Shown here: positions 36,601-45,967 of the stretch, piece by piece | Position numbering within the stretch: position 1 is the stretch's first letter | Layout: every line of letters starts with the position of its first letter | Origin: Cadophora sp. MPI-SDFR-AT-0126 | Lineage: Eukaryota > Ascomycota > Leotiomycetes > Helotiales > Ploettnerulaceae | Assembly (NCBI GenBank): GCA_020747065.1 | Contig: JAGMVK010000007.1 | Location: forward strand, 1,178,001-1,242,000 | Reading direction: 5' to 3' | DNA: 64,000 nucleotides | Program-made: the position numbers and the translations under genes | Notes under the pieces: generated by a model | Told to the model about the DNA's origin: nothing | The model's input: only the letters and a program-made list of their open reading frames with translations | Databases searched by the model: none

Positions 36601-38545
36601 ATCATTCACTCCAAAGACATCCTCTACATCGAGCTTGTTCGGTGCCACCAATTCTGTCGAATCAAGCTCATTCACTCCGAAGGCTGCAGCTGGAGCCACC
36701 AACGATAACCCCTCGGCCGCAAAGGAAAGCACTCTCAAGCCTCCGACTTTCTCGACTGGGCCTGTGAATTTCCTGGCTCAGTTCGGCAAGAAAGCTTTGG
36801 AGGATAAGGAGGATAATGAGAAGAAACTGCTGCAGAAGGCCATTGATGAGGACTATGATTCCGATGATGGTGATCTAGAGGAGTTCAAGGCGAAGTACCA
36901 CGAGAAGCGCAAGGCTGAATTGAAGGAATTGGAGGACCTGGCGAAAAATACTCGCAATGCTTTCGTCCCCAAGTCCGACACAGCGGACTCGAGCAAGTCT
37001 AATTCGAAGAGCTTGACACCTGAGCCAGCCAACAAGGGGTTCACATCCAAGACCTTTTTGGGTCAGAATAACGCGACTCAAGGTTCGGGCAACAGTGTCT
37101 TCAGCTCTTTGAATGTCTCTAGGACTTCAACCCCAGGGCCTCTGGGAAGCAGCACCGGTTCTGTTCTTGATGGACATGCGTCAACTAGACCCATTTCATT
37201 CACTGGCAACATTTTCGGCCATCTTTCTGATGCTGATAGTGGCAAGGGTAACGATGCCGATGATGAAAGCGCCGATGAAGACACAGATGGAGATGAAGAG
37301 AATCGAGATCCCAACTACCAGCCAGGCGATGATGCCAGCGGACCAGGCACCCCGGCTTCAGAAACCGGAGACGGAATTGCTTCGGCCAAGAAGACAAACT
37401 TCTTCAGCAATTATGGCACTCCGAAGGCAAAGCTATTCAATTCAGGTTCCAACACTCCAGGCGAAGGTCTCTTCGGTAGACTAGCAACTAAAGAACAAAC
37501 CACTGAGAAAGAGCAAAGCGGAACAAGTACTCCGGGGCGCAGCCTTTTCGATAGGATTGGAAGCAGTACCTCGACAGAGAAGGAAGAAGGTGGTAACACT
37601 ACTCCTGGAGGCAGTCTCTTCGATAGAATCACTAAAGACAGCAATGGTAATCCTGTTCGACATATCTCTGCCGAGGAGAAGGAGAACACTCAACCAAGCA
37701 CATCCAATATCTTCAAGGATGGCGGTGGCCCTTTCAGTAACCCTTTCAATAAGACCCCCGGTGCACCTGCCAACCAGACTTGGAAGCCAGATAGCCCCAT
37801 TAGATTTGGCGCTGCAGCAGATACCGAAACAAGCACTTCAGCACCTATAGTCAGCATCACAGCGGCCACACCAACTAAAACGGGCAATTCTTCAAACATC
37901 TTTGGCGGACCCACCTCAGCTCCTGCATCCAACCTTTTCGGCAGCAAGGACTCGAAGCCTGCACCATCTAACCTCTTTGGTAGCTCTAGCAGTTTAAAGG
38001 GACCGGCCTCTGCAAATGTTGGCTTTGGTTTCGGAGCACCCAGTGTCACTTCCTCGCTTTTCCCATCTGCTGCAGGCTCTGCAAACACATCAAGAGCAAC
38101 TTCGCCTGGCGGTACGACTGATGCGGACAGTGGAGTAGACGGAGATCCGGATGCTGAGGTCCACGAGCAGATCAACTTGACATCTGGTGGCCCTGGTGAA
38201 GAGAATGAGGAAGTGCTATTTGAGGTCCGTGCGAAGGCACTCATGTTCACCACTACGGCCGAAGAGGGTAACAAATGGACCACGAAAGGATTGGGACCTC
38301 TCAGAGTTCTCCAGGACAAGGATACCAAGGCTGTCAGAATGCTACTTCGTGCTGATCCCCTCGGCACAGTTGTGCTGAATAAGGCACTTCTCAGCCAAGT
38401 CACCTACGAGTCAGCTGCAAAGACAATTAAGCTTCTCGCAAATGCTGACGATGGGAAGAGTTTGGAGACCTGGCTCTTGCAAGTGAAGACAGTGGAGTTG
38501 GCGAAGGAGTTGGCAGAAATTCTGGAGAATAACAAGTCATCTTGA
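33686..38545 (+). CDS. NUP2: FG nucleoporin Nup2 (Ran-binding, Nup61-like)
   Basis: A nuclear-basket FG nucleoporin that binds Ran-GTP and importin-alpha and helps recycle transport factors. The N-terminus (APQRANAAQLAARSIKAKPKGRTG) is the basic importin-binding type. A long Ser/Pro/Gly region is studded with FG, FGS and FxF repeats, including three 20-residue copies near 34420-34600. Then come TPG-x-SLFDRI repeats at about 37450-37625 and a C-terminal RanBD1 (about the last 130 residues: EEVLFEVRAKALMF, GLGPLRVLQDKDTKAVRMLLR). The frame is open throughout, but 35264-35392 looks like an intron (GTAAGT donor, CTAAC-like branch site, AG). It is 129 nt, stop-free and encodes a hydrophobic insert unlike its surroundings. 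Splicing it gives 1576 residues; unspliced, 1619. Confidence 0.9.
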   Translation: MDAPQRANAAQLAARSIKAKPKGRTGRTVTGSRPDSVPQFAQPSQNGGGMFGGGIQGSGSFDFSAPGGMNFATPSFGSNATPSPDVSDNEGRFPGDDRAMKRQFGGSSTMQQNQPASQQSGPFGQSSVPPFGTSTAQAPPSGNIFSFGSSSGPAMSNNFNGGNAPASNPFSFSGISQPAPAGPSINFGSGPAENKPANSPFQFGQQATQPQSFNSPFNFNSSASQEKSATPQPQTANPSFNFGSPAQRNTSQPQASKSPFTFGSPAQQNTPQPEAPKSPFTFGAPAQHNTSQSEAPKSPFTFGATKAQEKSAATPFVFGQSPAPPSSSGVNFGSQPANAPLSNLFGTSTSQPAQTPNIFGSAAPTTNSLGSTGVASPSMDNLFGSREQSPAPSGNNLFGGPPANTSSTSGPSPTPSLFGEQKSSAPKNIFGELSKPSSTADLFGSPVKTSSPANDLFGKANSEQSGKTDLFGTLNKPVDESVKQHKADSGFGGGSNGDASVNSKTESNSPFKKGPAPSLFGQSSPSVSFFDPSFSLNVPSQVVIVDCPTIYNTIASAFNIKRILANYSKNNTTNGPTNGARLQNATTSTTSSPQHTPNISSPLKDAPMAASQPPLSGMFPSLPQPSKSLQQATQTSVQVNFLGTSFPLPANHPALTSGPDPFNITDEQIAKVLPGDLKDDPQVKANWITKYRIDAMNQAMSAMFEALPADVNPRPTLLRYIKLRGKLVEEHNARQEQFSQSSTNHSDSAKDSATNPFRFTSSANSSQTPSKRKLAENEDQENENPSKRTKEHTTQGQRPAASEPKPQANGIGSSAASKALQETTSFKPVALSHNGTPSSNLTTPSPMKNKRKAESQITKDTEEASPLRQIKTPKLNGSSGGSNTANIFKTILDSPSKLSSPTKFSPEKKTAALPQPSEDTPRINPFGKLPVPDSPTKAISSPTPSASSTFTPKAAPASSSLFAPLSTPGVKTSFTPKTSSTSSLFGATNSVESSSFTPKAAAGATNDNPSAAKESTLKPPTFSTGPVNFLAQFGKKALEDKEDNEKKLLQKAIDEDYDSDDGDLEEFKAKYHEKRKAELKELEDLAKNTRNAFVPKSDTADSSKSNSKSLTPEPANKGFTSKTFLGQNNATQGSGNSVFSSLNVSRTSTPGPLGSSTGSVLDGHASTRPISFTGNIFGHLSDADSGKGNDADDESADEDTDGDEENRDPNYQPGDDASGPGTPASETGDGIASAKKTNFFSNYGTPKAKLFNSGSNTPGEGLFGRLATKEQTTEKEQSGTSTPGRSLFDRIGSSTSTEKEEGGNTTPGGSLFDRITKDSNGNPVRHISAEEKENTQPSTSNIFKDGGGPFSNPFNKTPGAPANQTWKPDSPIRFGAAADTETSTSAPIVSITAATPTKTGNSSNIFGGPTSAPASNLFGSKDSKPAPSNLFGSSSSLKGPASANVGFGFGAPSVTSSLFPSAAGSANTSRATSPGGTTDADSGVDGDPDAEVHEQINLTSGGPGEENEEVLFEVRAKALMFTTTAEEGNKWTTKGLGPLRVLQDKDTKAVRMLLRADPLGTVVLNKALLSQVTYESAAKTIKLLANADDGKSLETWLLQVKTVELAKELAEILENNKSS
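34406..34600 (+). repeat. Three-copy 60-bp coding tandem repeat in Nup2
   Basis: A unit of about 60 nt (20 residues, core SPFTFG..PAQ.NT) repeats three times with few substitutions. It keeps the reading frame and so varies the number of FG motifs. Confidence 0.8.
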
Positions 38546-39281
38546 GGAATGAGATGCGTACCGGACATTATCGTTGGTCCATTCACCGGTTGGATCTAAC
38601 CTTCGAATCTGGGGGTCAGACTTGTATTTCGCCGGAGTTTTCATGTTAAGAAGCGTGTTTTCCTTTGCGGTGGTGATATTGGGTCGTTCCATGTCTCGGT
38701 CGGACAAAAAGTCATTGTGGACTGCATGGTTGGCGTTGCATAGCGATTGTTTTTCTCTCTCACGCATTATAGATGTAATACTAAGTCCTTGACCTCGAGT
38801 GAATTTGACCTCAAGTACATAAAATTTCTGGACAGACCGACGTCCCGGTGCAATGACCTCTCACTTGATCACATAATTCCCCTCTCCCCACGTCCCCTAG
38901 CTCCATTCGGTATTGACATACTTTGTGCTAACATCTTCCCTCCCATCTCGGACTGGCTTAAGTTGTTCAGTTAGATGATCGATTAAACGGGCACTTCACC
39001 AACAGTGGCATGGGATTGTGAAATAGTAGTGAGAAAATTCAACCAAGTATTCATTCAAATCCAATGCATTTCATTCTCTATCTTCAGTGTTGAACTGCCT
39101 CTAATGTTGAAATTAGACCTTTCTCAGAGGCTGGCCCAACCCCAAGCCATCTACGTATCATCAACCCAACCAAACGCCCCTGAACCGATGAGGGCCAGAG
39201 TATTCCTCTACCTCCTTTTCCGTACAGACGCCGGACCAAACCAAACCAGAGCAAAGAGAAACGACCCAACCAAAACCTGAT
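38546..39281. other. Convergent intergenic spacer Nup2/adenosine deaminase
   Basis: About 735 nt between two 3' ends. No coding signal was recognised on either strand. Confidence 0.5.
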
Positions 39282-41370
39282 CTAATTTTGAGCATCCAGA
39301 CTCGTGTCCTGGGCCAGCTTTTGAACACTCTCACTATCATCTCCGAACTCGGTGACGATCCAGAGGCAGAACTGCTCCCACTCGATAGACCACTGCTGCA
39401 TCCTCTGAGCTCTTACACCACTTCCAAGTGAAGCTTCCTTGATGCCGGTGACCCATTCGGCTTGATTTTGGTCCTCGAAAGCTGCCCAGCGGACACTGTT
39501 CTCAGCTAGAGAGCCGAGACCAGCCAATCCAAGGTTTTCCCAACCCTGAAGAGCTTGCCAGAAATCATGGGTCATTCCATTGGTGCCCTGTCCTAGAATA
39601 GCTGGATCATCGTTGGAAAGAGAGCAAGCAACACCGCGAGATAGTAGTGCGGGAAGAGGGTGAGACATGACAGAAGCGCAGAGCCGGAGAATTTCGTTGG
39701 AGATCGGACAGCTCTCGACCAGGATCTTCTTCTCCTTAACCACTTGAAGAAAATTAGCATCCGTATTTGAAATTCTGATTCAGTAGTCGAAAGTCTGGGC
39801 CCTTCACAAAAGTGGAAGTCTTGAGTTTACAATAGGACTGAGATAGGGTCTGGACTTACTGTCAATAAGAAGAGGATGTTTGAATAGTGAGAATCCATGA
39901 CCAATTCTTCTGGTACCAAGAAGGACAGCATCAAACAGGTTCTGGTCAGTATCACTTCCATCGCCAAGTGTTTCTCCGGCATGGAAGAAGAAAGGGAGTT
40001 CGATGCCCTCCTGAACACATTGCTTCTTGAACCAGAACAATTCTGGAAGGAGGTCTTTGAGCGGTCGACCTGGGTCCTCTTGGCCAACTAGATCGTACCC
40101 AGATACCAAATGAGGGTACGCGAGTTTTATGGCGATGCAAGCGTCCATGTCCTCCACAATCTTTCTGGTATCAAGGGCGCGGAGACCTGGAAACGAAGTG
40201 TCAGTCGGTATCAACTCAGGCAGCCTTTGGGATATCTATGCCATAATCGGCCACGATAGGCCATGGAAAAAGCATACCAGTCCAGATCATCCTAGTACCC
40301 CAAAACTCTCTCCCTTCCTCGGAAGCCTTGAATTTCTCAATCTCCTCGCCAAAAATCTTGAACATTCGATCATATGTTGGCTCTGGCTCTTCCGAGCCTT
40401 CACGGTAATAGAAGAATGCGAATGCAAGCCTCAAGTCGACCCACTTGACTCCATCAGCGACCAATTGCTGCATCATTCGCCTCATGAAGAGCTTGAAGAT
40501 CGGCTCGTAGAAGATGACTGAATTGAGAATTATGAAGCAGGACTGAAATTTCCTCCAGACTGCATCCACACCGTGATGGTGCTCAATAGACTCATTGTGA
40601 GTGATGGTTGTACGGTCTTTCAACCACGATAGGAAGCCATTTCTGCCGCCGTTTGGGAATGCATCTGCTGCCTTGGTAAGGAGGACCGGAGTATTTGGGG
40701 TATATTGAGAGCTCCAAATTGAGGTATCGATTCCTGGAGAATTAATCAGCAGCTGGCCAGCCTCAACCCCGACAGAACATACCCTTCTCCGCCTTAAGAA
40801 ATCGAAATTTGAACATGCTACTTTCGAGAGCTGTTGAGGTGGCCAAAGGTCTTGGACTTTGTATATGCATGCCCGGAGTCTTCAACAGTACGTCATATAG
40901 GTAATCGTAATCCACCATTGCATCCATATGAGCGTGTAGCAAAGCTCCCTTGGGCATCTTCCGGATGATCTGCCATAGCTTTGTCTTCTCCATTCTCTCC
41001 TTTGCGAGGGAAAACATCATTCCGGGGTATATATTGGCGCCTGTCTCTTGGGCAACGTGGTCTTCGAATTCTGACGTCCATATCGTACGCTTCTCCTCAT
41101 CTCGGATTCTGTCGACTATTGCACAGGCTTCTTTTGCCATGGGTGTGAGGGACTCGCGGAATGCATGGTCTATAGCTGTTAGTCCTGAGCACAGTTGTGG
41201 TGTCGGGGAGATAATTTACCGCTCCTCTGCTTTTTCTCTTGGGCGATCAGCGCCTCCTGGCCAGAAAGATATTGCTTGATGAATGGCTCATCTTTCGCAG
41301 GAATGTCTTGTGCGATCTCTACCCATTCATTTTCTGCCATACGCGACGGCCATCCATCTCGTTGAGCCAT
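39282..41370 (-). CDS. Adenosine deaminase-related protein (ADGF/CECR1 type)
   Basis: A 593-residue zinc-dependent purine deaminase-like protein. Exons on the minus strand: 41220-41370, 40783-41169, 40278-40733, 39860-40186 and 39282-39742. The ADGF N-terminal region precedes the first metal motif, MPKGALLHAHMDAM (His-x-His). Then come FFFHAGETLGDGSDTDQN (catalytic His-Ala-Gly-Glu), RRIGHGF, VESCPISNE and the Asp pair in CSLSNDDPAI. All catalytic motifs are kept. It has no signal peptide, unlike animal ADGFs, so an intracellular role in adenosine or deoxyadenosine salvage is likely. The C-terminal 120 residues are helical and family-typical. The start ATG at 41370 is the only one before the conserved WVEIAQDIPAKDE stretch. 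Confidence 0.93.
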
Positions 41371-41746
41371 GTCTGTCGCGGTTGTCGCGGGGTAGATGTC
41401 GAAAAGTTCCTCAATGTTTACGGGAAGAGCTACAAATTATGGCAACGCGACTGCTCTTCAAACGCAATGATTCTTGTTGTTTTCTTTACTACACTGGCAC
41501 CTTCCTATAACGAGATGGGTTGAATCCCATTCTTGAAAATGGATGCAGTTTTAGTATTTCCATGACCAATCTTCAGCGGGGTTCGCCGATAGCCATGATA
41601 AGACGGCATATACGTACACGAGATTCCTTCACAGCATGTAACAGAAGAATATGTGATTCACAACTATTGCAGAACCAGATCACGAAACAGGGTATTGATG
41701 TATTCTTAATTATGTGTACACGACGGTGTTGTACAATTCCAGCACT

Positions 41747-41801
41747 CTACAAACTTCGCCTTGGTCTGGGCCTTCTTGAGGATAGGTTCCATCTTTGTAG
41801 C
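41747..41801 (-). pseudogene. Displaced 3'-end fragment of an SCP2 gene
   Basis: Read on the minus strand these 55 nt give ATKMEPILKKAQTKAKF, matching the last residues ATRLEPVLKRAQSIKAKL of the intact SCP2 gene at 45968-46494. The match starts abruptly at the Ala codon, with an in-frame TGA two codons upstream. It ends at a TAG displaced by one extra T. Most differences are third-position or conservative. It lies in the same orientation as the intact gene, on the far side of the recombinase gene. Confidence 0.75.
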
Positions 41802-41860
41802 CGACTCTCATCCTGCTGGCCGGCAGTCCTTAGACGGACGGCCTCCACGGCAGTGGCCCC

Positions 41861-41960
41861 CGGAGGGCCAGCGGAGCGTCACACAGAGGACGGACTATAA
41901 GATCCAAAAGTACTTTTCCAAGATGTCTAAAGCTGGTGGTGACGCTCCGCTGGCCCTCCG
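41861..41960. repeat. Perfect 22-bp inverted repeat with central palindrome
   Basis: Arms at 41861-41882 and 41939-41960 are exact reverse complements (core GGGCCAGCGGAGCG / CGCTCCGCTGGCCC). The 56-nt loop is centred within 1 nt of the AAAAGTACTTTT palindrome at 41906-41917. It could fold as a hairpin or serve as paired protein-binding arms. Confidence 0.95.
41906..41917. repeat. AAAAGTACTTTT palindrome, copy 1
   Basis: An exact 12-bp palindrome in the loop of the 22-bp inverted repeat. The same 12-mer recurs at 42107 and 45783. Confidence 0.95.
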
Positions 41961-42106
41961 TCTCTTTCTTTAAGTATGCGCGTGTGTGTTTGTTTGTTTG
42001 TATGCATGTATGGCGGATGGAGACCCCAGAGCGTGCAGCGGAGCGGATCGCCACCTACCTGGTACCTGCAGGAGAACAGAACGCTATGAATCGACGCCAT
42101 CGATTC

Positions 42107-42118
42107 AAAAGTACTTTT
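42107..42118. repeat. AAAAGTACTTTT palindrome, copy 2
   Basis: An exact copy 412 nt upstream of the recombinase ATG. A short GAATCG/CGATTC hairpin touches its left side (42089-42106). Confidence 0.95.
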
Positions 42119-42399
42119 CGTTAGAACTTCGCTACCGGCTGGCTGCACTAAGGAAACAACAGGAAGGGAGGGAACGTAGAATGAGAAGCAACCCATGGCA
42201 TACATCAAGATATCTAATCACAACGCATCTTAGGGATTGATTGAGCAAGTGCTCGAATCACTATAGATCATAGATAAGATCGGACGGCGTCTATTTCGCG
42301 GTACAACATTACATTACGAGGGCAACATACATTAGGTAGATGGATGGATGATACCTTCCCTCGAAATCTAGGAAGGAGCGCGACTTCCACGTTGAGCGA

Positions 42400-42480
42400 T
42401 GCCTCTCCCTTTTCGTTTTTTTTTCCCTTTCTTTCACTTTTCTCCTCTCTTGCTGTCTCTCTTCTTCTTATCTCTACACC
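42400..42480 (+). promoter_or_regulatory. CT-rich promoter tract of the recombinase gene
   Basis: A long C/T-dominated stretch including a run of about ten T, ending about 50 nt before the ATG at 42530. It resembles core promoters of expressed fungal genes and suggests the gene is or was transcribed. Confidence 0.4.
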
Positions 42481-42529
42481 ATATAATCCTCCTCACTGTC
42501 ACCGTTGGCTCAGTCATGACGTCGTCACG

Positions 42530-45500
42530 ATGCCTCGCGGAATGACCAAGAAAGCGAACAAGGAGAAGAGAAAAGCGCAATTTCTGACCGCTCAAGCCTC
42601 CTTGCCAGAGGAGAAACGTTTGGGACATGAAGATCGCGACTGGGAAGAGCATGTCTTTCGCCAATGGAGTCTTGGCCATGAAGCAGCGATTCTGGTCACA
42701 AAAGAGTAAGTTCCTGAATCGGCTGTGCCGATCCAAGAGCTCCGACTCCATTCTCATACGTTCTTGCAGAGGCTTTCTGGACTTCTTGACCGATGCCGAC
42801 TATTCTATTGGTCTCACTGCTGAAGAAGCCGCTCGATATTTTCAGAAGAACGGCAAATCTCCCACAACTGGGCTCCTTCGGCGATGGCTCGAGTGTGAGG
42901 CATATCGCAGACCGGGCAAGACGAAGGGGGCAAAGCTTCACTACAACACGCTGCACGCTCATGTCCACAAACTCTGCCTGCTTTTCAAGCGGGCACAAAA
43001 TCCTATGAATGAGCTTCTCAGTCGCGAAATTCATGAGTGGATTGATGCTTCGCTCGTTCCTAGAGGCTTGCTGTCCACTGCAACTCCACTGAAGCAAGTT
43101 GCGATGCCCGCTGACCTGACTCTGCTCCGCGAGACTCTGTTTCAAGTCGAGTACCTATCCACATTTGCAGATTGCCGATCCCCTCTGCAACTCGCGTTAT
43201 TCCTTTCTCTGGTTGTTGACTGTTCTGGACGCGCTGGGGAACTGATTGCTCCCTCGAATACGAAAACGGACAACAACAAGCATCTGAAGTGGTCACAGAT
43301 CTCCTTCTTTGCTTTCCCGACATCTGGTGGAGTGACTGTTCGAGCTAACGTTACCTTTGGTGATTTAAAGGACAAAACTTTCAATCCAAGCAAATACAAG
43401 ATCATTCCCTTACGCTTGCTTCCCCTCAGTCTTGCAGGAGAGGACTCACTCAGAATGCTGCTTGTCCTCGCACTCATGGACGGTGTCCTTGAGAATGTAT
43501 CGAGCTGGGATCAGATCCAGAACCTTCGTCCAAGACCCAATGGCTCTCAAATCAACTTGAAACCATCTGTTCTCAATTTGCCGGTAAGTCTGCAGCTTAA
43601 CTTCTTCGCCGATCGACGACGTTGATTCGAACTACATCACAGGTATTTCGGCACGTTAAGAACAACCAAGTGACGGAGGAGCCTCTGCGGTATCATTGGA
43701 TTGCGATCGAGCTCACCCGCTTGAGTCGACATATTTGCCTACCGAATCACCTCATTTGTACCACTCTGCGCAGAGGCGCTGCCTATCTGCTGGCGATGAA
43801 CACCACGAAGGAGGAGCGTTGTGCTCGCATGGGCCACAGCGATAGTGACACTACCTACTGGTCGCACTATCGCAATGAGATTTCGACATTCGATTTCCAG
43901 GCAATCGTGCACGGTGTTCAAGCCGAGGACATGACCTTGCATTCGTCACTTACTTTGGGCAGCGCGTTGGCAAACGCTCCCAAGCGACTTTCGAAGAAGG
44001 GTTACGAGGAGATGTTCCAAGATTCTCACCTTGAAGCTCTTCGAGAACAGAGCCTCAAGATGCTGGATACGGTTCTTGAAGCACACGGTTCAACTGCGAA
44101 TGCTCACCGAATCGGTCATGCCGATTATGATGCCTACAAAGCAGCTGAGCGTGCCTATTCCGTCGCTCGAAGCCAGCATGTGAAAAGGACATTTGCGCGA
44201 GAACTGAAGGAGTTCTTTGAGCAGAGTCGGTCGTCGTCCGATGGTCAAGCTGACCATGCGAAAGGCTCGACAGAAGAGAGATTAGATGATGCAGTCCAGG
44301 TTGACCCTGGCGAAGGCAGTTCAAATACGTTCAATAAAATGACTACGCCAGACTTCAGCAGTGAACACGCGACTGCAACTACAAACAATGATCTCTTAAT
44401 GATCGATCCTCAGCTCTTCGATTCCTTGGATGAGGGTCTCCAAGACATTCTGGTTGAAGCCGTGGCTAGTGACCCTTCTCTTGCAGCAAACATGGACACC
44501 GTCCCAATTGTTTCGGATGGAAGTCTCACTCAGATTCGACAGACTAAACGAAGCAAGACAGTTACCATGGCTATCACAGTCTTGGACTCGGTCTCAGAAG
44601 TACTTCTCCAAAACGACGTTGTTCTGACGGATTCTGAGCTTTTCGATCTTATGGTTACAAGCTTCAGTAACATGTTCCCCTCGGACAACTTTTTTCCTGG
44701 GCATGAACCTCTTCCAGGCACTACCACGTGTCGATTCTGTGACAAAGACCTACTTTCGAGCAACAAAACACGAGCGGTTCATGCCTATTGGTGTGCGAAA
44801 AAGAGCTTGTCAGAGGAGATAATCGGCGCTGTCGATTCGGAGTGCATCGTGCCCGAGACTTGCTCGTGGGTTGGAAGCGGTCCTAGAACTCAAGGGAAAG
44901 TGTGTGGTGCGGTGATTGCAGATTCCGCTGCCTCCCATCTTCTCAGCCATTCCAAAGTTGGTGTAGAGTGTAGATTTTGGGGATTGTGGGCAAACCGAGC
45001 AGGCAGTTCTGTTCAAAGGAAATGCAGAACTTGTCACACATATTTTCAAGGAGCACAAAATACTCTGCACGAATGCAGTTGGACACCGTCGAGCAGAGAT
45101 GTTTGTCTGGTGGTGCTCAAGCTGTTTGGCATGGATCGATGGCGTCAAGGAGGACCTTAATCAACATGCGAATGGTCATATTCCTCTGATCAACGACATC
45201 ATCCATCACGAGGGGTATACTTGCTTGACGGTTTACGATATCAACTTCAGGCCCATCTTTTGTCCATTCTGTCTCCACGATGAAACTCTTCCCGAGACAA
45301 TTCGATTCAAAGACTTTTGCTGCACAGGCAAAGTCGGCTACGTCAAGCACGTTCTTGCTCATCTCAAAGCTCTGGGTGATGGGGGAGCAACATGTCCTGC
45401 TGCAAAATCCAGTGCTGACGGAATCTTGTGCAATTGCTCTTCCGTAGAGCCAATGAATGCCAAGGAACTCCAAGATCACTTGAATCAATGGCATGAGCTA

Positions 45501-45683
45501 GACTTATCTGCAGATGAACGCACGAGCAACAAGCTGGTGGCCATTGACTCCTCTGGACCGCCTATGAAGAAACGCAAAACCGGAAATACTGGGCGACGCA
45601 TTGCGTTGGAACCGAAGTCGCTGAATACCCAAATCACCGCAAATATCAAGGCAGGGAAGAAGGCTTCGATGTCTACTGAGTAA
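42530..45683 (+). CDS. DUF3435 tyrosine recombinase-like protein with C-terminal zinc fingers
   Basis: A protein of about 994 residues related to Starship captains and 'FluG-domain' proteins. Exons: 42530-42705, 42770-43583, 43643-about 45032, about 45079-45683. A basic N-terminus precedes a helical core-binding-like region. The catalytic-like part has CSGRAGELI (Arg near residue 212), TTLRRGAAYLLAM (Arg near 372), ARMGHSDSDTTYWSHYRNE (His near 393, Tyr near 405) and the captain-like STFDFQAIVHG tail. The C-terminal half carries zinc-finger-like motifs CRFCDKDLL...HAYWC and C-x2-C...H-x3-H at CSSCLAWIDGVKEDLNQHANGH, then a basic KKRKTG. The last junction is doubtful: either a 46-nt intron (45033-45078) or a frameshift near 45090. 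The His of the usual HxxR box is not evident. Activity is therefore unproven. Confidence 0.75.
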
Positions 45684-45782
45684 ATCGACAGGGTCGATTC
45701 GTGGGTTGATGCAGGGAAATCGTTTCAGTCCGGCAAGATATTGTTGGAACTTTTGAACCCTTATGGGTTAGTTGGGATTGAG

Positions 45783-45794
45783 AAAAGTACTTTT
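45783..45794. repeat. AAAAGTACTTTT palindrome, copy 3
   Basis: An exact copy 100 nt after the recombinase stop and 174 nt from the stop of the intact SCP2 gene. With copy 2 it brackets the recombinase gene as a 3.7-kb segment. Confidence 0.95.
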
Positions 45795-45967
45795 GAGAAA
45801 GGGCGCAGTTGACCATGTATGCTCGCCGTTAGCTTCATCACGAACAATCGTACATGTTCAATAGCTGAGAATTGAGCCTTCAACAAGATTTGTGATTGAT
45901 AGTCATCCCTAGTGTACATGTCTGCGGACGAGTACTTATGATGGAAATCCCCTTTCCCTGCATACAA

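Larger units (their letters stand above)
41371..42529. other. Structured non-coding region upstream of the recombinase
   Basis: It contains, left to right, the SCP2 3'-end fragment (41747-41801), a GC-rich stretch, the 22-bp inverted repeat (41861-41960), a small TGGCG/CGCCA hairpin (about 42011-42052), the second AAAAGTACTTTT copy, and a CT-rich promoter-like tract (about 42400-42475). No intact ORF is supported. Confidence 0.7.
41802..45967 (+). mobile_element. Candidate tyrosine-recombinase mobile element (captain-like/Crypton-like)
   Basis: This is a proposed element lying between the two SCP2 3' ends. It holds a single large gene, the DUF3435 recombinase, plus boundary-type repeats: a perfect 22-bp inverted repeat around AAAAGTACTTTT on the left, and further copies of that palindrome at 42107 and 45783. 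The size (about 4.2 kb, or 3.7 kb if the inner palindromes are the ends) and the one-gene content resemble Cryptons; the recombinase domain resembles Starship captains. No transposase, LTR or reverse-transcriptase sequence was seen. The limits are inferred: no empty site is available, so the ends could be the palindromes instead, or the element may be larger. Confidence 0.5.

Noticed and set aside
44590..44605. GAAGTACTTC inside the recombinase as a fourth palindrome copy
   Set aside because: It shares only the central AGTACT core and lies in coding sequence, so it is not an exact copy.
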